Below are positions 53,201-64,000 of a stretch of DNA of 64,000 nt, piece after piece. Each line of letters starts with the position of its first letter. The first letter of the stretch is position 1. Both the position numbers and the translations under genes were made by a program. Source of the stretch: Sciurus carolinensis (taxonomy: Eukaryota; Chordata; Mammalia; Rodentia; Sciuridae); assembly GCF_902686445.1 (NCBI RefSeq), contig NC_062229.1:3373003-3437002 (forward strand), written 5' to 3'. The notes below the pieces were generated by a model. It saw only the letters and a list, made by a program, of their open reading frames with translations, had not been told where the DNA came from and searched no databases.

Positions 53201-54509
53201 ATTCTTCGGAGGGGGCGGGGTAGACAGTACCTTTAACCGTTCCCTCAAACACATTTTCTAAGACACCTAGACTCTGCTACCCTAAATTTTGCCAACAAGC
53301 CACAGACCTTAAGTTGGAAATTGCCCAGGAAGACCTCGAATATCAATGCTAAACAGGACCTGGGGTCATTAAGTCTGTTAGCTCCCTGAGTCCCTGGGTC
53401 CCTGGCAGCTGTAGAACTCAGGTCTTATTTCTAGCTAGTTGGTTTCATTATATCCACTTTTCCCCCAGCTTTCCCTGGGTTGGTCTTCTCGTCTGCAAAT
53501 TTGGGAAGCCTTGTATATTTTTTCTTTTGGTCTAAATTTACATTACATAGATACTTTGTATCATCTTTTAAAATAGAAAACCACTAAGCCCTGAATAGGA
53601 GATTATTATAAAAATAAACATGAAGACAAAGCAATGTTACTAAGGTCTAGGTAGGTACTCTGGGCTGCCAACGTGCTAAGCCCAAAGCCTGCTTTTGTTT
53701 GATGTAAAGAGAGATTAGCAAAGTATTATAGGGTATTAGAGCCACATCATCACCCAGCAGAAACTCCTTGACATGAGGAGTGAGGGAAACTGACAGTGTG
53801 ATGACTGTAATCCACATAATGAGTGTCATTGCATGTCATGTCTGCATGTCACCTAAGTCTCGTCATGCACCACATTCACCCCACACTTTGGGGAAGTCCC
53901 AGCAACATGTCATCGCTTGCTAAATATAATCTAGTGGTGGCTTTCAAAGGATGCCAAGATGCAAAGCCTACCAGCCCGACAGGCCAACTGACCTTCCACC
54001 GGGCTCCTGCCAGCTCTGTGCCCCGCAGGCCTTCCTTTTTTAACCTGGTCTCTCAGATGAGTCAGTGTTCATTTAAATATTTGTTGGTTGCTAACTGCTG
54101 GTTTTAAAATAAGACCCAAGCTCTTTGTCCCTGCTCCCATCCAGAAGTGAAATCTCTTCCCTTCTCTTGAATGTTGGGCTTGTCAATCACCAGTGTGGGG
54201 AAGTGATGCTAACTTGTGAGGCCCTGGCCTTGTGGGAGCAGTTCTTAAAGCTTCCAGACATCCCATAAGCTGCCATGCTGGAAGGCAGCTAGAGCCAGGC
54301 TCTAGCAACAGATGCCCTGCTGGCTCCAGCTGCCCTGCCACAGCCACAGATCCTGGAGAGAACTGCCCAGCCTTGCCCTTCTTGCTTTCAGGAACCCAAG
54401 AAAGATAACTGACAGTTGGTGTAAGCAACTAGGTTTGGGGGGCAGGTATCTGTTACCCAGCAGTGTGTATCTACTAGTCTGCTTCGCATCAGGCATTGTT
54501 ATACATGTT

Positions 54510-54900
54510 GTGTTCCCAGGACAAATAAGATAGATCAGGAACTTTGCATCCTTTTGTGGAGAGACTGACAATAGGTAAGCAAAGATCAAGTGCTACAAAG
54601 AAAACATTGTATTGTGACAGAGGGGTACTTTGGAACCACTGGTCAGGGAGGTCCCTTCTGAGGAGGTGACATTTTGGAGAAGCACTCTAGATAGCAGTGT
54701 GTACCAAGGTACTGAGGCATCAACCAGTTGGGCATGGTAGAGGGACAGTGAGGAGCTCTGTCAGCAGAGGGAGTGGTGGAGGTGGAGATTAGGTCACGGA
54801 TGGAAAGCGCAAGGCCTCATGGGCAACAGTTAGGATTTGGTTCTGGTTATGAGTTCGAAGCAGGAAATGAGGGATTCAAATGACTGGCTGCAAACGACAT
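54510..54900 (-). repeat. L2 3'-end remnant
   Basis: gttcccaggacaaataagat, gagactgacaataggtaagc, agatcaagtgctacaaagaa, aggtgacattttggagaagc and atggaaagcgcaaggcctca follow the complemented L2 3' end. Confidence 0.65.
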
Positions 54901-55482
54901 TGGCCCCTCTGCTACCTGCTCCATCTTGGCCCCGGGGCCCTGTAAGCCCAGCAGACTCCCTTCTCCACAGCCAACAAGGACAGTGTTGTCTGCAGCTTGG
55001 GCTCCAGAAAACAAGTCTTCATAATTCTGTTATCTTCCCATGGTGGGCAGTCTTGTATGGGTCTGCTCTGAGCCAAGTCCACACTGAGGATGAGAACCCA
55101 GAGAGCCCTCGCGACGGTCACGCAAGAAAAAGGAAGGAAGGCTGCTGCCGCGGAGCGTGCCAGGCCTCCGCATCCGCAGGAGCCATCCCAAGGCAGCGCT
55201 AGACCCGCAGCCAGGGTCAGGCCTGGCGTGAGCTCTGGTGCCCAGAGCAGAGCAGAGGGACCGAGGAGGGCGCTCTGAAGCCTGAGCTGGGGCACGGGGC
55301 TGGGGTCCTTGCGTAGTCACGTGTTATGGAACCAGGCGTGTGTATTTTAGCACACACAAGTGTCGTCGTGCACACCTTAGAGAATGGCCACTTCCCACAA
55401 GCATGTGGAGCGCAGGGAACCCTCGCTGTTGGTGGGGAGAACAGCATGGAGCTTCCTTCAGGAGTGGAGAGTAGAACTAGCT

Positions 55483-55667
55483 GGGGCGGTGGGTGGCACT
55501 CGCCTGTCATCCCAGCTACTTGTGAGGCTAAGGCAGGAGGACTGTAAGTTTGAGACCAGCCTGGGCAACTTGGCAAGATACTGTCTCCAAATAAAATTTT
55601 AGAAAGGACTGGGCTTGCCTGTCATGTCTAGGGCCCTGGGTTCAATCCTTAGTACTGAAAAAAAAAT
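55483..55667 (+). repeat. B1-dID SINE, diverged
   Basis: ggcactcgcctgtcatcccagctacttgtgaggc, gagaccagcctgggcaactt, then a short dID end (ccctgggttcaatccttagt) and A9. Confidence 0.8.
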
Positions 55668-55684
55668 TAGAGGTGGAAATTCCA

Positions 55685-56300
55685 CATGACCAGCAACCCC
55701 AGCACTGGGTATGTATCCAGGGGGAATCGGTACCCCAGAGGGACAGCACACTCATGCCCTTTCAGCGCTAGCTTGTCAAAGTGGGCATAGGAGGACGTGG
55801 GAGGCACGGAGGAAAGCTATCAGCTGGGCTCCTGGTGCAGCTCGCACCTGGAATGTTCCAGGGTTTCGTCCCTATCACACGCGATACATTTTTTTTAATT
55901 AAATGAATGATTCCTGTAATTTGTGACAGTGGATGAAACTGGTGACACTATACTAGGTGAAAGACGCCACACACAGAAAGAAAACCACCGCCTGACCGGG
56001 GCTTGTGCGTGGGAACCAAAGCGGCTGACTGGCCTGGAGTGGAGGGGCCGGGGCTGTTGGTGAGGGAGTCCTGGAGCATGTTGCCAGCAGGGACAGCAGG
56101 CACTCAGGGCATTGCACACTTGAGACTTGCCGAGAGCAGATCACAAATGCTCTCACTGCACCTGCGTGAAGGAAAGAGGGTACTCGTGGTGGTGGGGTTG
56201 CTGATTGGCTTGATTTAACCATATCACAGTGATGCGCAGATCAAAACATGCTGAGTGCCTTAAACACGTACGATTTTGTCAACTGTACACAGTGGGTTTT
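55685..56300 (+). repeat. L1 3'-end remnant
   Basis: cagcactgggtatgtatcca, ggtgacactatactaggtga, gacgccacacacagaaag and, at the end, gattttgtcaactgtacaca match the 3' region of old mammalian L1 elements. Confidence 0.6.
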
Positions 56301-56784
56301 TTGTTTTTTTTTTTCCTTTTTTTAAAAACAGTGACTGTGTCACTCTGAGCTGCATGCTGGCTTCATTAAGGCCAAGGTCAGCCCAGTGTGCACTCCCCAG
56401 AAAGCCAAAAGCCAACTTCCAGGTCAAAGGGGAAGGCTGTGTCCCACCTGGGAAACAACCTGCCCAGGTCTGTGGAAGCTCCTGAGCACCTGCTGGGTGC
56501 ACTGCTCCGTGCCCTGGGGCTGCAGCATGGACAGACGCCCCTACTCCCAGGGAGCTGCTGGTTCTTGTGGGGTGTGAACCTAAGCCAGATAATCCCGCTG
56601 GAATGTGCGGCTCCAATTAGTAGGGCTCCAGCTGTTCCCTGCATGCCCATGGGGACGGAGCTCCTGGGCTCCCGTCCTGCACAGAGCCCGGTGGGAAGCA
56701 ATTAGGGAGCGAGCAGGAAGGCGGGTGGGAAGGTCAAGGCCGTTACCTGCAGGCCTGCTGTTTTCTCCACCCCAGGTACCACGT

Positions 56785-56965
56785 CCACCTGCCCATTCAC
56801 ATGTTGAAATCCTCCTCCCCAAGGTGAGGGATTGGGAGCAGGGGGCCTTCGGGAAGGGATCAGGTCGTGAGGAATAGGATTTGTGCCTTGAGAGACCCAG
56901 GAGAGACCCCTCGCCTTTCCTCTCACCACGTGAGGATGCAGCTGGTGGAAGGCACCACTAGTCAA
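56785..56965 (+). repeat. MaLR LTR fragment (MST/MLT1 type)
   Basis: catgttgaaatcctcctcccc, ccttcgggaagggatcaggt and ctctcaccacgtgaggatgc match the MaLR LTR in order. It is a non-coding old LTR. Confidence 0.7.
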
Positions 56966-56969
56966 GAGT

Positions 56970-57136
56970 CCTAGAGCTGGGTGCAGTGGCGGTGCCTGTT
57001 GTCCCAGCTGCTCAGGAGGCCAAGGCGGGAGGATGGTTGAGCCTGGGAGCTGGAGACCAGCCTGGGCAACTCCGTAAGGTTGCACCTCAAAAACAAAACA
57101 AAACAAACAAACAACAACAACAAAAAACAAAAAAGC
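56970..57136 (+). repeat. 7SL-derived (B1/Alu-like) SINE
   Basis: gctgggtgcagtggcggtgc, ccagctgctcaggaggccaa and ggagaccagcctgggcaact, then an A-rich tail of caaaa/caacaa units. It lacks a dID part. Confidence 0.8.
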
Positions 57137-57751
57137 AAAGCAACAGCTACAAGGCCTCCCCCAGCTCCTCCAGACCTGGACACCTTACACGGTGCGGCGA
57201 TAGAAGCCAGGACGGGCCTTGGATGCAGCTGCTTAGGAGTGCGAAGCCCTTACCCAGCCTGGTCGGCTTGTGTTTTGGCTCAGGATTTAGGCAGAGACCT
57301 ACCTCACATTTAGATATCATTTCTCCATCTTCAGTATGTTCAGATCTTGACCATGACACGTCCAACAAATTCTCCTGGTTATTTTGTAGAATACAAAACT
57401 TTGGGTTCATTTTCTTGTAATTAAGTTCAGGTCACAAATTTGGCAAGGATTACACAGAGGTGATCTGTGCCCTTTGCGAGTGCCTCCTGGTGGGCGGCAC
57501 AAGTGTCAGTCTGTAACTTAACTGACTGACTTAGGTCGCTGGCCTCAGATGGTGCCTGGCTGTTTTCAGTTGTATTGAGTATCTCTGGGGAAGATGTTTT
57601 GAGTTTGTGTAAACAAACAGAAGACATTTCTAGAGGAAAGGAAGGAAGCGAACACTCTTGGCGCTGCTTTGTTGCAATTAAGTCAACCAATCATCCATGC
57701 TTCTAGACTAGACCCCACCCGTCAGGGTGAGGAAGTTGTGCTGCACAGTGA

Positions 57752-57765
57752 CCACTAGGCGGCAG
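57752..57765 (+). promoter_or_regulatory. CTCF-like motif in intergenic spacer
   Basis: CCACTAGGCGGCAG fits the CTCF core except for C at the ninth position. It lies between the 3' end of RFX2 and the RANBP3 promoter. Confidence 0.4.
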
Positions 57766-60089
57766 CAGAGGATAGGGATGAATTACAACCCTCGCTGGGA
57801 CTCTTGGGCTCTGCCTGTTGATTGGCAGAGGCAACTTCCAGGAGCTGGGTATGTGAATGTGGGAATGCTTGGTTACACCTCGCTCCCTGACTCTGAGGAT
57901 GATGCTCCCAGCCTGACTGAGAGATTCATGGTTACTAGGGGCCATGAGTTTGGACACTGGTTGCAACCCTTGCAAACCACCTCTGGCAAGTGTCAGCAGA
58001 GGGGGGTTTGCTGGAAGGCTATGAGGGTGCTCGTGAGGTAGAAAGGGCAAGTGAAACACCCAGGCAGGTCCAGAGGGTCTTTGGTGCCAGAAGCATTTCA
58101 TGTCACAGCCCAAAACCAGGACACCTACCCTGGTGTCGGGCAGTCTCCCACCTCTGCAACAAGCACCTGAGGGTCTACGTACAGAAAGCTTCATTTGGTT
58201 CACCATTGGAGAGGTTTCAGTCTGTGACTGGATGGCCCTATTGCTTTGGGAGAATGTGGCCAAGGAGGGAGAGGCCAGGAGAGAGCAGGGTTCCACGGTC
58301 CCCTTCCAGGGAATGCCCCAGTGACCTAAAACCCCCTGCCAGGCCCCACCTCCCTCTCCCCGCAGCTGGGCACCAAACCTTTAACACAAACATGGGCCTT
58401 GGGGGACATTCCAGACCCAAACTATAGCAAAACTAAAATTTTACAAAGCCATACTTACCTTTCATGGATTTTTGTCATGGTTCATTAAAAAACCCAAAAC
58501 CCTTAACTGGTTGTAACCTGCCAACTACCCACTGGGCTGATAGGCACATGGCCCCTGGAGCCCTCTGGCCCAGCTCCCCTCTCCGTCCCCATGGCCACGA
58601 CTCCTCCCTGCGCGTGTGCCACCTCTGCAAGCAACTAACTGGCCTCGTGCTTCCAGCTCCTCTCTGCACTCGGCCAGGACAGGACAGCTCTCAAGCCCAC
58701 AGGGGAGGCCTGAGGGGAGGCCTGAGGCTGCATTCCTGTCCGCAGAGCCTCTGTGCACAATGGAGCACTTGGAGGGGCATTTCCCTTGTGGGAACTGGAG
58801 AGGTCGCCGCGGGGCGGCTAGAGGGCACGGAGCATGTCAGAGGTGCCAAAGCACACCCTTAGCACACCTGCCGGTGGAGGGGTAGGTCTTGTCCCCGTTT
58901 GCCCAGGCAGGGCCACCGAAGGCTCTCCCCTCTTCCCCCCCAGCAGCAACTTCCTGAGATCTGTCTGAAGGCTAGCTGGGCTATAATGGCCACTCCCGTG
59001 TCACCAGGGACCTGGGGCTCCTTCTGTCTTTTCTCACCATCCTTATCTAGGACCAGTGCAGGAAGCCCAGAGCCAACCAGGTCTGAGACCGCGAGCCGGG
59101 AAGAGTGGGTGTGTGGGTTCCTGCCGGAGGCGCGGGGCCAGGCAGTCGAGTCCTGGGACTTCCCAGGGCTGGCCTCACGATTTGGAGGGCCTTGACGCAC
59201 AGTTAAAACTTGGGCTTCTTGTTCAAAAATGAAGAATTTCAAGGCGGTGGTGGCTGAGCACAGGCCCTGGAGTTCCCTGCCCAGGGGACTGATGGCTGTT
59301 CTAACGTCACCCTTCCTGGGATGGAGGTTGGGCTGGGCCAGCATCCACCTACCTCTCTGGGGCATCCTCTCACCCATGAGTCCCACCCCGTGATTTCTGG
59401 CCCTGCTCTGGTCCCCCCGTCAGGCTCTGTGGCCTGGGCCATTTTTGGAAACACACACATGGGGTCTCCAGGGACCCTGAAGCTGGCCCACGGCTCACCG
59501 AGGGACCCTGAGAACCGCGAGGCTGCACTAGCGGCTGCTGCGCCGTCCACAGCCCTGCACAGCTGGAGGGTGTGTGTTCACAGGCCCGAACAGCTGACCT
59601 GGCCCTCCGGGAGCAGCACCGCTTTCCTGCCCTCACCGGCTCAGCTGCTTTCCCGGGGGCCAGGGGCTCTGGCTCCCAAAGGACGAAGGCCTGAGGCAGG
59701 AGGAGCAGGCAGCTGTGGCCACTCAAGCCCACGTGTGTCCTCTGCTACCCGAAGCGGGAAGGGGCTAGAGGGGCTCGTGGCTTCAATGTCCCCCCCGCTC
59801 CTCCTGTGGACCCTGCAAAGGACGAGGCGGAGCCTAAGGCAGAAACCCAGTCTGTATTGGTTTCCACAGGGGAAGGACCGTGGGGTCAGTAAGTCCAGTC
59901 ACCGAGCATCAGTCTCCCACAAGAGGAGACGGACACTTGAGACATTCTTCCTGTCCGGTTTCAGCGAAGTCTGGACCGTGAGGTCAGACACCATCGTGAC
60001 TACCGAGGTCTTGTTCCCTCTCCTGCCCCTCTGCTCCCCGCGCCCCCGCTCCTGCTAGCCATGAGGTGAGGTTTAAAGGCCACGTGAGT

Positions 60090-61247
60090 TTACATTAGTA
60101 CCTTCTGCGTGAATGAGAACAAAATATTTGGGACTGAATATACAGCAATACACGTTCATAAGAAACCTTCTAAGAACAATTAATTAGAGCACAAAACTAT
60201 TGATATAAACATTTTTCCAAAAAGAGAAACTATTGCATTTCATTGGCGGTGCTTCCTAGACAGAGATTTGGCCTGCCGTTGGCTTCGGGAGGGAACTGGC
60301 GCTAGGCTGGCGAAGCCGGTGGCCACGGGTTTCCAGGCACTTAGATCCCAGCGTCTCAAGTTCAGGGCTGTGCAAGGCCATGGTTTTCCTTTGTCCCCAG
60401 GAAAGAGGCCAGGACGGGACCTGCCTGGCGCTGGGGTGCTCCAGAGCTGCTGAGAGGGAGGGCTCTGGATCCAGCGCACGGCAGCCCTGGGAGGCTGTGG
60501 TGACAGCGACCCTGCAGCCCCCTTGAAAAACCTGCTCCTGAGCCAGGGGTTTGGTTCAGTGTCGAGTGGACTCCGACAGAGCCCCACATCCTTGCTGTGG
60601 TGGATCAAGCTTCTTTTGGCTTGTTTAGAGACACGAGTGGGTGGCTTCCGGGCCTTGCTTTTTTAGTTGCAGAGCTGATCCATCCAGGGGCATGGTGACT
60701 GGCAGCCGAGGCCAGGTGGCCTCTGGCGTCAAGAAACGGGACTCCGGGGGCTGGCTGCCTCCTGCCTCAGCGCAGCAGGCCAGGGCAGGAGGCCCAGGAT
60801 GGCCTGTCCACACAATGCCACCAGGCGTGTGCTGAGGGGTCCCTTGCACCAATAGGCGCCTGGTGAGGGCCACTACTTCTGTTCCGAGGGGCCAAGGAGC
60901 CTGGAGCTCTGTGCCTGCCACCAGCACAGGACCCTCCCCTCTGGGCTTTGCCGGGTTTCTTCCTTTTTTTCTTTTTAAAATCGTGGTCAAAACTGGCACC
61001 AGCTGAATGGAGGAGGAAACCGCGTGGGGACCAAGGGGCGCCGGCCCTCCAGTGCGGGAGGGCTGAGACGGTGGAGGCGCTGAGGGCTGGGCAGCTTCGC
61101 AGTCTCTGGCCCCGGGTGGGGCGCCACCCTGGGCCTCGGTCAGAGTAAGCTCGCTTCATCTAAGAGGCACTAGTGGTGCGGCCAAGCACGCCGTTCCCAG
61201 AGTGGCTGGCGGCCTCCGGGGCCTGAGGAAGGCGCCTGCGGAAGGTG
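60090..61247 (-). other. RFX2: RFX2 probable 3' UTR
   Basis: Sequence following the RFX2 stop on the minus strand. It is free of SINEs, GC-rich near the stop and AT-rich at the far end (60,090-60,250), as expected for a terminal UTR. No AATAAA or ATTAAA hexamer is found; an AATGAA variant is present near 60,239-60,244. The lower boundary is an estimate. Confidence 0.45.
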
Positions 61248-61360
61248 CTAGATGCCCTGCAGGGAGTGGCTGGGGTCGCTGCGCTCTCGCTTCACCAGGG
61301 GCTCACCCAGGCTGTGGGCGTCGGCTTCGGCCTCAGGGCCCCGCTCGTCACCAATGTCAT
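61248..61360 (-). CDS. RFX2: RFX2 last coding exon and stop codon
   Basis: The acceptor is GGCTCTGCAG. The exon completes an Asp codon and encodes DIGDERGPEAEADAHS followed by LGEPLVKRERSDPSHSLQGI, then TAG (61,248-61,250). 113 coding nt. The acidic tail is the variable part of RFX2. Confidence 0.95.
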
Positions 61361-63149
61361 CTGCAGAGCCGGTGTGAGGGAGGGGCACGGGAGGAGACAG
61401 AGGCACGTGCTCACAGGGGGACACGCAGCAGCCTGGGAGCTGCCATCTGAGCGTGCTCCACGCTGGGCATCGTCAAGTGGGGCCCTCCCACTGCGACCTC
61501 CCTGACCAGTGCCGACTGACTGGGTCACATGGCCAGCAGGCCTGGGCCTCTGGAGCCCTGGGGCCGGGTCCCCCCACCCCCAGAAGGAACGGGTCCAGGG
61601 CTTCTCTGTCCCAGTGGCTATGGAGCAGGCGGCCTTGGGTTCCGTAGGATCCCCTGAGGAACAGGCTCCCCTGAACTCAGCTCGCGCCCACTCCCCAGGT
61701 GCCACTAGCTCTGCATGTCCGTCCCGGAGGTCCTCCACCCGAGGCAGGCCCAGCACACCCACCTTTGTCCAGCAGCGTCAGCGACAGGGAGGCGAGGTCG
61801 TTGAACTGTAAGAGAAGCCCGGAGTCGGGGTTCGGGATGGCGAGCCCAGGCTACCCGGGCAGGGCTCAGTGCAGCTCTGAGCTGCTGCTGCTCCCCATCC
61901 GGGCTGTGAGCAGCTGACGCCTCCAGGCAGCACCTGGAGCAGCCGGTGGGTGAGGCGCTGCCTGCAAAGGCCACCAGGGACAGGGGCTGGCAATGGGAAC
62001 GCCCTGGGCCAGAAGCACTGGCAGGGGCTGGGGCCAGCCAGCAGCTCCGCCGACCCGCGCGGCTCCCTCCAGGGCCAGCGCCCTGGCCACTCGCACACAC
62101 CAACGCAGCTTCCCGCTGCTTCTGGGAGAGGTGGGGGCCTGGTCGCCGCCCGAATGGGACGGCCTCTTAACTGTGAGGAAGAGCTCCCCTCTGCCCTCTG
62201 TTCTGCACACTCTACAAGCGTAGCTCTTTTTCTTTTTGAAACAACCCCCCAGCTGCAGCCTGAGCTAGAGACGCAAAAGAACCGAAAACAGGTGGTGGAC
62301 AGCCCAGGTGTCCACTCCACAGTGAGCAGCGCACAGCATGGCCCAGCACACCTGGCGCATCGCTCGATCAACCAGCAGGAGCCAGGCCTCGAGGACCTGG
62401 TGCTCAGTGAGAACCAGACACAAAAGGACACAGTGACAGGAATCGTCCAGAGACAGGAAGTGGACTCGGGTGCCAGGGGCTCGGGAGAGGTGGGGTGACT
62501 GCTCCTGGTGACAGGGTGGCTTTGAGGGATGGTGTGTTCTGCAGTTAAACACTGGTGGAGGCAGCACACCAAATGCACTAAATACCACTGAACTGTGCAC
62601 TTCAAACGGCACATTTGTGACCTTGCCCATCATCCCAGCCGCTTTGGAGGCTGAGGTGGGAGGATCACAAGTTCCAGGCCAACCTGGGCGACTTAGCGAG
62701 AGAGACCCTGTCTCAACATGAAAGGGGGGGGGGATGTGGCTCAGTGGTAGAGCAATCTGAGCTCAGTTCCCAGGACCAAACAAAACAAAACCAAACAAAA
62801 AGCGAGATTTTTATGTTGTGTGTTCTACCCCGTTTTGCAAAAGCAAAATTGGAAAAAAAAAAAAAAAAAAAAGGCAGGGCACCTGCCAGGTCCCAGCGGG
62901 TCGGGCACCGCAGCACCAGTCAGACCCTGGCTCCGGATGCTCCGGCCTCCTGAGGGCCTCCCCGGCCACCGGCCCTGGGCGCCCCAGGCCCTCACCTCTC
63001 CCATAACAGCAATGGGCGTCTCTCCGGTGGCCTCGGCGACGCGGTGCTCCACCAGGTAGAACATGTACTCGTCGTAGAGCAGGCGGATGAGGTGGAAGGA
63101 GCCAAAGCTGGCGGCGCTGCGCAGGGTCAGGTCGCGGATCACCATGGAG
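61248..63149 (-). CDS. RFX2: RFX2, regulatory factor X2 (partial; last three coding exons)
   Basis: RFX2 is an X-box-binding winged-helix transcription factor that drives ciliogenesis and spermiogenesis genes and forms RFX dimers. Three exons (62,996-63,149; 61,763-61,805; 61,248-61,360) encode the last 102 residues in continuous phase. They hold the end of the dimerisation region (MVIRDLTLRSAASFGSFHLI, YMFYLVEHRVAEATGETPIA) and an acidic tail ending in SLQGI and a stop. I assign RFX2 rather than RFX1 or RFX3 because of the tail LGEPLVKRERSDPSHSLQGI and because RFX2 is the neighbour of RANBP3 in other mammals. Upstream exons lie beyond the right edge. Confidence 0.94.
61763..61805 (-). CDS. 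RFX2: RFX2 penultimate coding exon (43 nt)
   Basis: It runs from acceptor TCTCTTACAG to donor GTGGGT and encodes FNDLASLSLTLLDK plus one base. Its phase joins both neighbours. Confidence 0.95.
62285..62605 (+). repeat. L1 3' UTR remnant
   Basis: cagacacaaaaggacacagt, cagagacaggaagtggactc, ggtgccaggggctcgggaga and taccactgaactgtgcactt match the old L1 3' end. It is related to the copy at 13.0-13.2 kb. Confidence 0.7.
62618..62802 (+). repeat. B1-dID SINE, diverged
   Basis: gccgctttggaggctgaggt, aggccaacctgggcgactta, gagaccctgtctcaac, then ggatgtggctcagtggtaga and a caaaa-type tail. Confidence 0.82.
62996..63149 (-). CDS. RFX2: RFX2 third-to-last coding exon
   Basis: The exon is 154 nt, with acceptor GTGCCCAG and donor GTGAGG. 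It completes a split Ser codon and encodes SMVIRDLTLRSAASFGSFHL and then 31 residues through HRVAEATGETPIAVMGE. This segment is nearly invariant among RFX1, RFX2 and RFX3. Confidence 0.96.
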
Positions 63150-64000
63150 CTGGGCACAGGGGACAGAGGCCGGAGACTCTCAGGGGGGCCCAGCCTCAGC
63201 CGGCTTCTCCAGGGACCCCAGAAGTCCTCGAGGTCCTGACATGTTGGCCTGCAGGGGTCTGCCACCCGAGACCACCTGCGTCTGTGACAGATGACTGGGA
63301 TGGGGCTGCCCGCGGGCTCCCAGCACAAGGGGACAGGATGGGGACGGGATGGTTGCGGGAAGACCAGAGGCCACTTGAAAGCAACGTGCTTGCTTCCAGC
63401 ACAGGTAGTGGCCGAGAGCTGCAGGGGAGGTGAGGGTGGCGGGTGGCGCTGGCCGTGGCCGGGGACTTGCCTCTTGCCCATCTACCCGCCACCATTCAGG
63501 CGCTGGGGTGGAGCAGGGAGCAGCTCCGAGCCTGCTCCCGGGAGACAGGCTTGCTCACGGAGGAGACGAGCAAGCGGCAGGCGAGGCGGCAGGCGAGGCG
63601 GCGCCGTGGACCAGTGTGGCCCGCGAGCGGAGGGCGGGGACGTGGCAGTTTATTCAGAGCTTCCTTGGCCACCTGGGCTGGGGGAGGGCGAGTGTGACAG
63701 CCTGGTGGCACTGGGCAGGGCAGGGCGGGAGGAGCCGGAGCCAGGTGGCCAGCTTGGGGGTCAGCAAGGCTTTGGGGTCTTCTGCTTGCAGAGCCGGGCA
63801 CTGAGCCAGGGGTGCTCTCCCACTGAGCCGCACCCCAACCCTTTCCGTTTGCGGGAGGCAGCGTCTGGCCGAGTCGCCCAGGCGTCTTCGAGTCTGCGGT
63901 CCTCCTGCCGCAGGCCCGAGTGACTGAGGTCACGGGGTGCGTCACTGGGGGCAGCAAGCTTGCTCTGCCTACGGGCAGCTAACCAACGGCCGGGCCCAGG
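63150..64000 (-). other. RFX2: RFX2 intron (partial)
   Basis: Upstream intron running to the right edge. It contains a small tandem gcggcaggcgag repeat at about 63,574-63,602 and a SINE at 63.79 kb. No further RFX2 exon is found. Confidence 0.7.
63788..63950 (-). repeat. B1-dID SINE, GC-rich and diverged
   Basis: ctctcccactgagccgcacc and gtctggccgagtcgcccagg, then cggtcctcctgccgcaggcc: the complement of B1-dID, heavily substituted toward G and C. Confidence 0.6.

Larger units (their letters stand above)
51440..60089. other. RANBP3-RFX2 intergenic spacer
   Basis: No coding exon is recognised. It contains the outer CpG island, SINEs at 52.49, 55.48 and 56.97 kb, MER5A-like and L2 remnants, an L1 3' end, a MaLR LTR piece and a CTCF-like motif at 57.75 kb. 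Long ORFs at 59.3-60.06 kb show no recognisable protein. Nothing is recognised in 53.2-54.5, 57.8-58.9 or 59.0-60.0 kb. Confidence 0.7.
61361..62995 (-). other. RFX2: RFX2 last two introns
   Basis: Introns at 61,361-61,762 (402 nt) and 61,806-62,995 (1.19 kb). The longer one holds an L1 3'-end remnant and a B1-dID SINE. Long minus-strand ORFs here are not exonic. Confidence 0.8.

Noticed and set aside
59321..60058. 245-codon plus-strand ORF in the spacer
   Set aside because: Low-complexity Ser/Pro/Arg translation in GC-rich DNA with no promoter, homology or splice context.
61778..62614. 278-codon minus-strand ORF
   Set aside because: It crosses RFX2 exon 61,763-61,805 in another frame and includes an L1 remnant, so it is not a gene.
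63500..63760. Possible additional RFX2 exon in a GC-rich, open minus-strand stretch
   Set aside because: The translation does not resemble the RFX dimerisation region expected upstream, and no splice sites fit the needed phase.
1..64000. A novel biosynthetic, defence or other gene system
   Set aside because: All protein-coding signal is explained by RANBP3 and RFX2. The rest is introns, one promoter, a spacer and known classes of transposon fossils.

Overview
The window is mammalian nuclear DNA from a rodent of the squirrel group (Sciuridae: ground squirrel, marmot or tree squirrel). Two things point there. About 28 short interspersed repeats belong to the squirrel ID-type SINE (A/B-box body with the phrase 'ctggggatatggctcag' plus an A tail) or to its B1-dID composite. 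The spliced coding exons match known mammalian proteins almost residue for residue. There are no bacterial operons, phage, CRISPR arrays or structural RNA genes.

Layout. From 1 to about 51.2 kb lies the 5' three quarters of RANBP3 (Ran-binding protein 3) on the minus strand. Thirteen coding exons can be placed to the base. All have GT-AG junctions, their phases add up without error, and together they encode residues 1-402. The C-terminal Ran-binding domain lies beyond the left edge. Exon 1 sits in a CpG island (about 50.58-52.25 kb). Its ATG is embedded in a YY1-like and ETS-like motif, with NRF1-like motifs just upstream. From about 51.3 to 60.1 kb is a gene-free spacer with ancient L1, L2, MaLR and hAT remnants and a CTCF-like motif. 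From about 60.1 kb to the right edge is the 3' end of RFX2 (regulatory factor X2), also on the minus strand: the last three coding exons, the stop codon at 61,248-61,250, and a probable 3' UTR. RFX2 and RANBP3 are head-to-tail, the same order and orientation as I recall for human 19p13.3.

RANBP3 is a nuclear cofactor of CRM1/XPO1 export. RFX2 is a winged-helix transcription factor of ciliogenesis and spermiogenesis. No functional link between them is evident beyond adjacency.

Introns and spacer hold SINEs, five MER20-like and several other hAT fossils, MIR and L2 fragments, L1 3' ends and MaLR LTR pieces. I saw no undescribed system. The observations most worth a second look are: a diverged duplicate of the exon 6 splice acceptor that creates a possible poison exon; an 89-nt intron that stays open in frame until the UAG of its own acceptor; CTCF-like motifs in intron 1 and the spacer; and nested transposons with intact target-site duplications.
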